In this document: piece after piece, positions 1-6,987 of the stretch
Layout of the letters: each line of letters opens with the position of its first letter
How positions within the stretch are numbered: the first letter of the stretch is position 1
Source of the DNA: Phenylobacterium sp.
GTDB taxonomy: Bacteria > Pseudomonadota > Alphaproteobacteria > Caulobacterales > Caulobacteraceae
Direction: 5' to 3'
Length of the DNA stretch: 64,000 nucleotides
NCBI GenBank assembly: GCA_020402745.1
Contig: JADBYZ010000011.1
Span: forward strand, 17,786-81,785
The notes under the pieces: generated by a model
Seen by the model: only the letters and a program-made list of their open reading frames with translations
Told to the model about the DNA's origin: nothing
Databases searched by the model: none
Made by a program: the position numbers and the translations under genes

Positions 1-626
1 CCGTGCATGGAGGCGGGCCAGGCGGGGATGCGGCCGTAGGTGGCCTTAAGTCCCACCAGTCCCGTGCAGGCCGCCGGGATCCGCACCGAGCCGCCGCCGT
101 CCGTGCCGATAGAGAGGGGCCCGATCCCCGCCGCCACCGCGGCCCCGGCGCCGCCGGAGGACCCGCCCGGCGTCCGCTCGGTATTCCAGGGGTTGCGGGT
201 GATCCCGTTGAGCGGCGAGTCCGTCACCCCCTTGAACCCGTATTCCGGGCTGGAGTTGGAGGCGAAGATCACGGTCCCGGCCTCCCGCAGGCGGGAGACG
301 GTGGTGGCGTCCTCCGTCTGCGGGGTCTTGTCGGTCAGCTGGCTGGCCATGGTGAGGGGCCAGCCCTTCACCTTGATCAGCTCCTTGATCGAGACCGGGA
401 CCCCGTCGAGGGGCGACAGGGGCTCGCCCTTGGCCCAGCGGGCCTCGGACGCCCTGGCCTGGGCCCGGGCGCCGTCGGCGTCGATCAGGGGCAGGGCGTT
501 GAGCACCGGATTGAGCCGGGCCGCCTTGTCCAGGACCGCTTCAAGGACCTCGACGGGCGAGGCCTTGCGGGCGGCGTAGAGGCCCGAAAGCTCGGCGGCG
601 GAGGCGCGGGTCAGGTCCTGGGTCAT
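1..626 (-). CDS. Amidase signature family protein, C-terminus beyond window
   Basis: Hydrolyses an amide bond (family role); the substrate cannot be read from sequence. The visible 208 residues carry the full amidase-signature triad: Lys81 in PVSIKE, the cis-Ser in GGSSGG (Ser156/157) and the nucleophile Ser180 in IGTDGGGS. No signal peptide is visible, so it is probably cytoplasmic. ATG at 626 follows an AGGAG about 10 nt upstream. The C-terminal half lies outside the window. It is the last visible gene of a leftward operon, 32 nt after the nitronate monooxygenase. That pairing suggests work on a nitrogenous compound, which is inference only. Confidence 0.88.
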   Translation of the reverse strand, partial: MTQDLTRASAAELSGLYAARKASPVEVLEAVLDKAARLNPVLNALPLIDADGARAQARASEARWAKGEPLSPLDGVPVSIKELIKVKGWPLTMASQLTDKTPQTEDATTVSRLREAGTVIFASNSSPEYGFKGVTDSPLNGITRNPWNTERTPGGSSGGAGAAVAAGIGPLSIGTDGGGSVRIPAACTGLVGLKATYGRIPAWPASMH

Positions 627-658
627 GGCGGGGGCTCCTGGGTTCCGATTAGCTCAGG

Positions 659-1630
659 TCAGGCGAAGCGGGCGAGGCGGCCGCGGATGATCTCCTCGGC
701 CTCGGCCACGATGCCCTCGATCAGCTCCTTGCAGGTGGGCACATCGTGGATCAGGCCCACCACCATGCCGCAGGACCAGGCGCCGGCGTCCATATCGCCA
801 TCCTGCATGATGCGCGGATAGACCCCGCCCACCTCGTGGATGATGTCCTCGAACTTCAGGTTCGGGCCCAGGGCCTTTTCCTTCTCCAGCAGGCGCTGGA
901 CGGCGGCGTTGTTCAGCACGCGCTCGGTGTTGCGCAGGGGGCGCATGACCAGGCGGGTGTCCAGCTCGGAGGCGTCCACGATGGCCTGCTTGACGTTGTC
1001 GTGGACCGGGGCCTCCTTCGTGGCGATGAACCGGGTGCCCATGTTGATGCCCTCGGCGCCGAGGGCCAGGGCCGCCGCCAGCTGCTTGCCGTTGGCCACG
1101 CCGCCGGAGGCGACGAAGGGGATCTTCAGCTCCTCGGCCGCCCGGGGCAGGAGGATAAAGTTGGGCACGTCATCCTCGCCGGGATGGCCGCCGCACTCGA
1201 AGCCGTCGACGCTGATGGCGTCGCAGCCCACGGCCTCGGCCTTCAGGGAGTGGCGGACCGAGGTGCACTTGTGGATCACCTTGACCCCCGCCGCCTTCAG
1301 GTCGGCCATGTACTTCTGGGGGTTGTTGCCGGCGGTCTCGACGATCTTGACGCCGTTGTCGATGATGGCCCGGATGTAGCCCGGATAGTCCGGCGGGTTG
1401 ATCGAGGGCAGAAAGGTCAGGTTCACGCCGAAGGGCTTGTCGGTCATTTCCCGGCAGCGGCGGATTTCCTTGCCCAGGTCGTCCGGCGTGCGCTGGGTCA
1501 GGCCGGTGATGATGCCCAGGCCCCCGGCGTTGGAGACGGCGGCGGCCATCTCGGCAAGGCCCACGAAGTGCATGCCCCCCTGGACGATGGGGTGCTCAAT
1601 GCCGAACAGTTCAGTAATGCGGGTCTTCAC
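659..1630 (-). CDS. Nitronate monooxygenase family flavoprotein (NMO/FabK-like)
   Basis: FMN-dependent TIM-barrel enzyme of the 2-nitropropane dioxygenase/FabK family; members oxidise nitronates or reduce enoyl thioesters. Seen: an N-terminal QGGM loop (residues 17-20), an ECGGHPG motif near 145-151, and phosphate-binding segments SGGVANG (175-181) and MGTRF (197-201). The 323-residue length is normal for the family. GTG at 1630 was chosen because homology begins with VKTRITELFG and a GGAG lies upstream; the 22 codons before it look non-homologous. It sits between the ABC exporter genes (83 nt) and the amidase (32 nt). The exact substrate is not assignable. Confidence 0.85.
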   Translation of the reverse strand: MKTRITELFGIEHPIVQGGMHFVGLAEMAAAVSNAGGLGIITGLTQRTPDDLGKEIRRCREMTDKPFGVNLTFLPSINPPDYPGYIRAIIDNGVKIVETAGNNPQKYMADLKAAGVKVIHKCTSVRHSLKAEAVGCDAISVDGFECGGHPGEDDVPNFILLPRAAEELKIPFVASGGVANGKQLAAALALGAEGINMGTRFIATKEAPVHDNVKQAIVDASELDTRLVMRPLRNTERVLNNAAVQRLLEKEKALGPNLKFEDIIHEVGGVYPRIMQDGDMDAGAWSCGMVVGLIHDVPTCKELIEGIVAEAEEIIRGRLARFA

Positions 1631-1713
1631 GGGAGGGTCTCCGGGGTTTTGAACGATACGTATGGAAACTGTGCGGCGCCGGGACCGGCAGGGCAAGGGT
1701 GCAGGCGCCGGCC

Positions 1714-3561
1714 TCAGCTCGGGCGCGCCACGGCCTCCTCGCTGCGGGCGTGGGCCTTGAGGGTTTCGGTCCAGATTTCGTGGAACAGGGGACTGTCCTT
1801 CAGGAGGGTGCGAAGGTCGCCCCGCGCCGCGATCCGCCCGCCCTCGACCACCAGGATCTGGTCCGCCCGACGATAGGCCTCCAGCCGGTGCGAGACGGCC
1901 AGGCAGGTGGGCCTCTCGCCCTCCTGCTCGAACAGCCGGGTCCAGAAGGCGTGCTCGGTGCGCACGTCCAGGGCGCTGGAGGCGTCGTCGAAGACCAGCA
2001 GGTCCGGGCGGCGGGCGAACATGCGGGCCGCCGCCGACCGCTGCACCTGGCCCCCGGACAGGGTCACGCCCCGGGTGCCCACCCGCGTGTCCAGGCCCTC
2101 GGCCAGGCGCGCCACGTCCTCCTCCATCACCGCCAGATGGACGGCCCGGTCAAAGTCGGCGGGGGACAGGTCCAGCCCCATGGCGATGTTGTCGCCCAGG
2201 GTCTCGGTGAAGAGGCGCGGCGTCTGGCCGGTGTAGGCGCAGCGGGGCGGGGTGAGGAAGGTGGCGGGGTCCTCGACGCGCTCGCCGTTCCAGAACACCT
2301 CTCCGGCCTGGGCGGGCAGCAGGCCCAGGAGGCCGCGGAGCAAGGTGGTCTTGCCTGCCCCCACCCGTCCCGTGACGATGGTCACCGTGCCGCGCTCGAG
2401 GGTGAAGCTGATGTCCTCCACCCCGTTGCCGTCGCCGCCGTGCCGGCAGGTGAGGCCGCGCACCTCCAGGGTCCGAAGCGGCTCATGGCGACCGGTGGGC
2501 TCCGGGCCTTGGGGCTGGGCCTCGGTGATCCGCTCGCGCGGGGCGTCGCCCAGCAGGGTCTCGATGCGCATGAGGGCGACATCGGCGGTGCGCTTGCGCG
2601 CCAGCAGCCGGCCCAGCCAGCGGGGCGCCGAGGTCGCCGCGCCGACATAGGCGGCGAAGAGGGTGAAGTCGCCCACCGAGAACTCGCCCGCCTTCATGGC
2701 GCCCGCCGCCAGCAGCAGGATCAGGCCCAGGGCCAGGCTGGAGGTCCCGGCGCCGAAGGTGTCCAGGAGGGTGACGTAGATGCGGTGACGCACGGCCGTC
2801 GTCCGCCGGGTCTCGTTGAGGTCCGACAGCCGGCCCAGGACCCGGTCCTCGGCGCCCGCCACCCGGACGGCCTGGACAGCGGTGAAGGTCTCGCCGACGA
2901 AGGAGGTCACCCTCGCCTCGGCCTCCCGGGCCACGCGGGAATAGCGGTGGATGCCGGCGGTGATCTTCTGGGTAATGAAGACCATCAGGATCATCGGCAG
3001 GATGATGGCCAGGGTCACCGGCATGTTGATCCGCCACATGATGATGAGGGCGAGGACCGCAAAGACCGCCTGGCCGAAGGTCTCGGCCCAGCCCTCCATG
3101 AAGGCGATGACCTCGGCGACGTCGTCCCGGAAGCGGCTGAGCGCCTCGCCCGAGGTGCCGGGCGACACCCGCGGGCCCCGGGCGAACATGATCCAGCCCA
3201 TCATGTTAGTCCGGATCATCAGCCGGGAGGCCGAGGTGAAGGTCACGAAGGCCCAGGGCGTGAAGTACGACACGAACAGGGGCGACAACTGGGCGGCGAA
3301 CCACAGCCCGACCAGGGTCCAGACATTGAACCCCGCCTGGGCGTGGCCGGAGAGGTTGTCGAAGATCTCCCTCTGCACGATGCCGGACAAGAGGGGCAGG
3401 GCGTAGAAGGCGGCGTAGAGCGCCATGCTGACGCCGAAGAGCCAGGGCCGGGCCGCGGCGATCCGCACGGCCTGGCGGAAGGCGGTCTGGTCCGGCGCCG
3501 GCAGGGGCGGCGGGATGTCCCCGGTCTCGGGGTCGGTCCGGACGCTGTCGACCTCGCTCAC
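1714..3561 (-). CDS. ABC exporter half-transporter, subunit with degenerate Walker B glutamate
   Basis: Membrane domain (roughly residues 30-330, about six hydrophobic segments) fused to a nucleotide-binding domain. Walker A is GRVGAGKTT (398-406), the signature is canonical LSGGQ (501-505), Walker B ends Asp525-Asp526, so the catalytic Glu position holds Asp, and the switch His is His558. The GTG start overlaps the stop of the preceding ABC gene (GTGA, 3558-3561), implying translational coupling and a heterodimer. The 615-residue length is normal. This subunit gives a good signature motif to the partner but has a weak hydrolytic site itself. The cargo is unknown; the neighbouring enzymes hint at a small hydrophobic metabolite. 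Confidence 0.92.
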   Translation of the reverse strand: MSEVDSVRTDPETGDIPPPLPAPDQTAFRQAVRIAAARPWLFGVSMALYAAFYALPLLSGIVQREIFDNLSGHAQAGFNVWTLVGLWFAAQLSPLFVSYFTPWAFVTFTSASRLMIRTNMMGWIMFARGPRVSPGTSGEALSRFRDDVAEVIAFMEGWAETFGQAVFAVLALIIMWRINMPVTLAIILPMILMVFITQKITAGIHRYSRVAREAEARVTSFVGETFTAVQAVRVAGAEDRVLGRLSDLNETRRTTAVRHRIYVTLLDTFGAGTSSLALGLILLLAAGAMKAGEFSVGDFTLFAAYVGAATSAPRWLGRLLARKRTADVALMRIETLLGDAPRERITEAQPQGPEPTGRHEPLRTLEVRGLTCRHGGDGNGVEDISFTLERGTVTIVTGRVGAGKTTLLRGLLGLLPAQAGEVFWNGERVEDPATFLTPPRCAYTGQTPRLFTETLGDNIAMGLDLSPADFDRAVHLAVMEEDVARLAEGLDTRVGTRGVTLSGGQVQRSAAARMFARRPDLLVFDDASSALDVRTEHAFWTRLFEQEGERPTCLAVSHRLEAYRRADQILVVEGGRIAARGDLRTLLKDSPLFHEIWTETLKAHARSEEAVARPS

Positions 3562-5345
3562 CCCATGACCTCCGCCAGGCCGGTGCGCAGCAGGCGGGCG
3601 TAGGCCGACTCCGGGTCCGCCTCCAGCTCCGTCCTCCGGCCGGTCTCCACGAGGCGGCCCTGGTCGAGGATGGCGATCCGGTCGGCCCTCTGCACGGTGG
3701 AAAGCTTGTGGGCGATGATGATGGCGGTCCGCCGCCGCCCGGTCCCGTCCGCGCCGAGGAGGCGGTCCAGGGCGCGCTCGATCATCTGGTCCGTGGCCGG
3801 ATCGAGGCGCGACGAGGCCTCGTCCAGCACCACCAGGCCGGGGTCCTTCAGGAAGACCCGGGCGAAGGCCAGCAGCTGGGCCTCGCCGGCTGAAAGCCCG
3901 CCGCCAGCCCGCAGCACCGTGCCCAGCCCCTGGGGCTGGCGGGACAGCCAGTCTCCCAGGCCCAGGTCCGTCAGCACATCAATGATCCGGGCGTCGTCGA
4001 TGGCGGGATCGAAGAGGCTGGCGTTATCCCGGATGCTGGCGTCGAAGAGCTGGACCTCCTGGGTGACCAGGCCGATCCGCCCGCGCAGCTCGGACAAGCG
4101 CGCCGTCCTGATATCCGTCCCATCCAGGGTGACGGCCCCGCCCTGCGGGTCGTAGAGCCGGAAGAGGAGGCGGGTCAGGGTGGTCTTGCCGCTGCCGGTC
4201 CGGCCCAGCAGGCCGATGACCTCGCCGGCGGGCACCTCCAGGTCGAGGTTGCGGATGACCGGGGTGTCTTCACGATAGGCGAAGGTCATGTCCTCGAAGC
4301 CGACGACCGGCGCCTGGGTGCGCAAGCCCTCCCACCCGGCGCCCGGCCCGTCGGTGAGGGTGGGCGTGATGGCGCGCAGGTCGCCGATCCGCTTCAGGCT
4401 GGCTGAGGCCGCCTGGAACTGCTGCAGCTGCTGGCCGATCAGCATGATCGGCAGGGACATCATCCCGGCGTACTGCATGAACATGAAGACGGTGCCGATC
4501 GTGGCCTCGCCGCGCTGGAACAGCCAGACGCCGAGGGCGAGGGCCAGGCCGAAGCCGATGGAGAAGAGGGCGCTGGCGGTCAGGAAGATCCAGTGCCCGC
4601 GGCGGGCGGCGTCGACATTGGCAACCAGAAGCTCCGCATTGACCTCGCCCATGCGCCGCATCACGTGGGGGCCGCCGCCATTGGCCCGGACGTCGTCCAG
4701 GCCCGCCAGCCGCTCTTCCAGGAAGCCGGAGAAGGCCGACCAGGCCTCCCGGAGGCGCTCCCAGCGCCCGCCGGCGATCTGGCGGATGGCGTGGAGGACC
4801 AGACCCGCCACGACCGCGAAGCCGGTCAGCAGGACCCCGATCCGCCAGTCCTGCAGGTAGAGGACGATCAGGATGCCGGCCAGCAGCAGGGCGCCGCCGA
4901 TGATCTGCAGGATGAACTGGGAGAAGAAGGCGGCCAGGGCGGCCACGTCCCCGTCCACCCTCTCGATCAGCTCGCCCGGCGACTTGGCCGTGTGGAAGGC
5001 CATGTCCAGCCGCAGGGCGTGTTCGGCCAGGTCCTGGCGCATGCGATTGGTGGCCGACCAGCCCAGCTGCTCGCTGAAATAGGTGGAGCCGATCTGCAGG
5101 ACCTGGGCGAGGATGGTGACGGCGATGAACAGGCCGGCCAGCATCCAGAGACGCTCCAGAGACGCGTCCGGGCCGCCCTGCGCGGTCGTGTCGATGAAGG
5201 CGCGGATGATCTGGGGCGAGGCCAGCTGGACCGCTGTTCCGGCCACCAGGAAGAGGGCGAGGGCGGTCAGGCGACGTCCCTCGGGCCGCAGGTAGACAGC
5301 GAGCACGGCCGCGCCGTCCGCCGACTTGACGGCCTCACGCCCCAC
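3558..5345 (-). CDS. ABC exporter half-transporter, subunit with non-canonical signature (LSAGE)
   Basis: Six-helix membrane domain (about residues 25-310) plus ATPase domain. Walker A is GRTGSGKTT (381-389), Walker B carries the catalytic pair Asp508-Glu509, and the switch His is His546. The signature, LSGGQ in most exporters, reads LSAGE (484-488). With the partner encoded immediately downstream, this makes one consensus ATP site (this subunit's Walker motifs plus the partner's LSGGQ) and one degenerate site, as known for TM287/288-type heterodimeric exporters. Start is GTG at 5345 with a purine-rich GCGAGGG upstream. It is 33 nt after the enoyl-CoA hydratase gene in the same leftward operon. 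Confidence 0.92.
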   Translation of the reverse strand: MGREAVKSADGAAVLAVYLRPEGRRLTALALFLVAGTAVQLASPQIIRAFIDTTAQGGPDASLERLWMLAGLFIAVTILAQVLQIGSTYFSEQLGWSATNRMRQDLAEHALRLDMAFHTAKSPGELIERVDGDVAALAAFFSQFILQIIGGALLLAGILIVLYLQDWRIGVLLTGFAVVAGLVLHAIRQIAGGRWERLREAWSAFSGFLEERLAGLDDVRANGGGPHVMRRMGEVNAELLVANVDAARRGHWIFLTASALFSIGFGLALALGVWLFQRGEATIGTVFMFMQYAGMMSLPIMLIGQQLQQFQAASASLKRIGDLRAITPTLTDGPGAGWEGLRTQAPVVGFEDMTFAYREDTPVIRNLDLEVPAGEVIGLLGRTGSGKTTLTRLLFRLYDPQGGAVTLDGTDIRTARLSELRGRIGLVTQEVQLFDASIRDNASLFDPAIDDARIIDVLTDLGLGDWLSRQPQGLGTVLRAGGGLSAGEAQLLAFARVFLKDPGLVVLDEASSRLDPATDQMIERALDRLLGADGTGRRRTAIIIAHKLSTVQRADRIAILDQGRLVETGRRTELEADPESAYARLLRTGLAEVMG

Positions 5346-5378
5346 CTGAACGCCCTCGCCGACTGGAACCCGCAGGTC

Positions 5379-6191
5379 TCAACGCCCTGTGAACCTCGCC
5401 GGTCGCTTCTCGAGGAAGTGGGCGACGCCCTCCTTGAAGTCCTCGGACTTCAGGCTGAGGGCCATGTCGGCGTTGGCGTCGACAATGGCCTCAGAGAGGG
5501 ACTGGAAGGGACTGTTCCAGAGCTCGCGCTTCATGACGGCGAGGGAGCGAGGGGAAACCTCGCTGGCCAGCATCCGGGCGTAGGCCATGACCTCGTCCCG
5601 GAAGGTGGCGGCTGGGAAGACCCGGTTGACCAGGCCGATCCGGAGGGCCTCGGCGGCGTCGACCCGGCGGGCCGAGTAGAGCAGGTCTGCGGCGTTGGCC
5701 ATGCCGACGATCCGGGGCAGGAGCCAGGACATCCCGTGTTCGGCGATCAGGCCCCGGCGCGAGAAGGCGGTGGTGAAGACGCTCGCCTCCGAGGCGAACC
5801 GGATGTCGGTGTAGAGGGCCATCACCATGCCCAGGCCGGCGCAGGCGCCGTTGATCGCCCCCAGGATCGGCTTCGGGACGGCCGGGAAATAGGGATACTG
5901 CAGGCGGAAGTCAGGGCGCGAGGCCGGGTCGAAGGCGTCGGGCGCCCCGCCGCCAGTTCCCCCCGCCGAGACGGCGCCCTGCAGGACGTCCATGTCCGCG
6001 CCGGCGCAGAAGCCGCGCCCGGCGCCGGTCAGGACGATGACCTTCACCTCCGCATCGTCCACCGCCAGGCGCATGGCCAGGCGGAGCTCGGCCTCCATCA
6101 CGCCCCGCCAGGCGTTCAGCCGGTCAGGGCGGTTGAGGGTGACCGTCGCCACCCCCGCCTCCACCTCGTAGAGGATGTCTTCAAAGGCCAT
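5379..6191 (-). CDS. Enoyl-CoA hydratase/isomerase family protein
   Basis: Crotonase-fold enzyme acting on acyl-CoA thioesters. Seen: the N-terminal TLNRPDRLNA, the first oxyanion-hole segment GRGFCAGADMD, the second NGACAGLGM, and a conserved acidic residue in the LIAEHG segment. The 270-residue length is normal; a Gly-rich insert follows the first oxyanion loop. ATG at 6191. It lies 34 nt downstream of the HD-domain gene and 33 nt upstream of the first ABC gene, so it probably shares their transcript. Hydration versus isomerisation or another crotonase reaction cannot be decided from motifs alone. Confidence 0.9.
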   Translation of the reverse strand: MAFEDILYEVEAGVATVTLNRPDRLNAWRGVMEAELRLAMRLAVDDAEVKVIVLTGAGRGFCAGADMDVLQGAVSAGGTGGGAPDAFDPASRPDFRLQYPYFPAVPKPILGAINGACAGLGMVMALYTDIRFASEASVFTTAFSRRGLIAEHGMSWLLPRIVGMANAADLLYSARRVDAAEALRIGLVNRVFPAATFRDEVMAYARMLASEVSPRSLAVMKRELWNSPFQSLSEAIVDANADMALSLKSEDFKEGVAHFLEKRPARFTGR

Positions 6192-6225
6192 GCGGGCCAG
6201 CCCGGGGCCGTACGGCCCCGCTCCC

Positions 6226-6816
6226 TCAGGCGTCCTGGCGGCGATAGATCGAGCGCTTGGGTTGGGCCGTCACGCGATGGATCATGGGCTCGAAGGCCGA
6301 CAGGGGCATGGAGTCATAGGCCGGGTCGAAGCTGTTCTGGTCGTAGAGGTGGCAGAACTGCGCCGTATACTCGAACCAGGGATGGCCCCGGAACTCGTCG
6401 CGCATGTCGCGGTCCAGGCCCAGGTGATGGAAGAAGTAGTAGCCCTGGAAGATCCCGTGCTTGTCCATCATCCAGTAGTTCTGCTCGGAGATGTAGGGCT
6501 TCAGGATCATGGCCCCCAGCTCGGCGTGGTTGGAGGGCGCCAGAATGTCGCCCACGTCATGCAGCAGGGCGCAGACCACGTACTCTTCGTCCCGGCCGTC
6601 GCGGTGGGCGCGGGTGGCGGTCTGCAGGGAGTGCTCCAGGCGGGTTACGGCGAAGCCGCCGCTGTCCTCGCCCAGCATGTTCAGGTGGGCGATCAGCCGG
6701 TTCGGGAACTCGCGGTGGAAGGGGGCGCCGGCCCGGCCGATGGCGGCCCAGTCCTCGGCGGTGCTCTCGGTCATGGCGTGGAAATTCGCCTTCATCTGCA
6801 TCTCACCGTCCGCCAT
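6226..6816 (-). CDS. HD-domain protein, candidate PhnZ/TmpB-like diiron oxygenase
   Basis: HD-superfamily protein of 196 residues. The visible metal ligand set is His62 (LEHSLQTA), His86-Asp87 (LLHDVGD), His97 (NHAELG), His120 (KHGIFQG) and a late Asp, 159 or 164 (LYDQNSFDP). The helix with LEHSLQTATRA and the six-ligand pattern resemble HD-domain mixed-valence diiron oxygenases (PhnZ, TmpB, myo-inositol oxygenase) more than simple HD phosphohydrolases; this is inference from motif spacing. ATG at 6816 follows a GGGAGG. It is the first gene of the leftward operon with an ECH, an ABC exporter, nitronate monooxygenase and amidase. No phosphonate genes are adjacent, so its substrate is open. Confidence 0.75.
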   Translation of the reverse strand: MADGEMQMKANFHAMTESTAEDWAAIGRAGAPFHREFPNRLIAHLNMLGEDSGGFAVTRLEHSLQTATRAHRDGRDEEYVVCALLHDVGDILAPSNHAELGAMILKPYISEQNYWMMDKHGIFQGYYFFHHLGLDRDMRDEFRGHPWFEYTAQFCHLYDQNSFDPAYDSMPLSAFEPMIHRVTAQPKRSIYRRQDA

Positions 6817-6935
6817 GTCGGCCTCCCTGCCCTGGCTGCCGGAGCTGGATCCGGCTTTTTTGATGAGCGGGTATCCTGAGGCCGCCCCGGGGAGGTGTCA
6901 ACGCGCGCTCCCGTCTGCAGTCCGCCCAAAGACAA

Positions 6936-6963
6936 CGCCGCCCCCCGTTTCCGGGAGGCGGCG
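6936..6963 (-). terminator. Stem-loop terminator after first TonB receptor gene (copy 1)
   Basis: Read on the minus strand, a 12-bp stem (one G-U pair) closes a GAAA tetraloop and is followed by a short T-containing stretch. It begins 24 nt after the receptor stop codon. The same hairpin and about 25 nt of its flank recur at 9659-9686 behind the second receptor gene. Confidence 0.8.
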
Positions 6964-6987
6964 CGCCTGAAACCTCGGCTGAGGCGA

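Noticed and set aside
1699-3603. Long plus-strand frame of 634 codons opposite the ABC gene
   Set aside because: It is rich in Gly, Ala, Arg and Gln without any recognisable domain, and the opposite strand has clear ABC motifs; typical shadow frame in GC-rich DNA.
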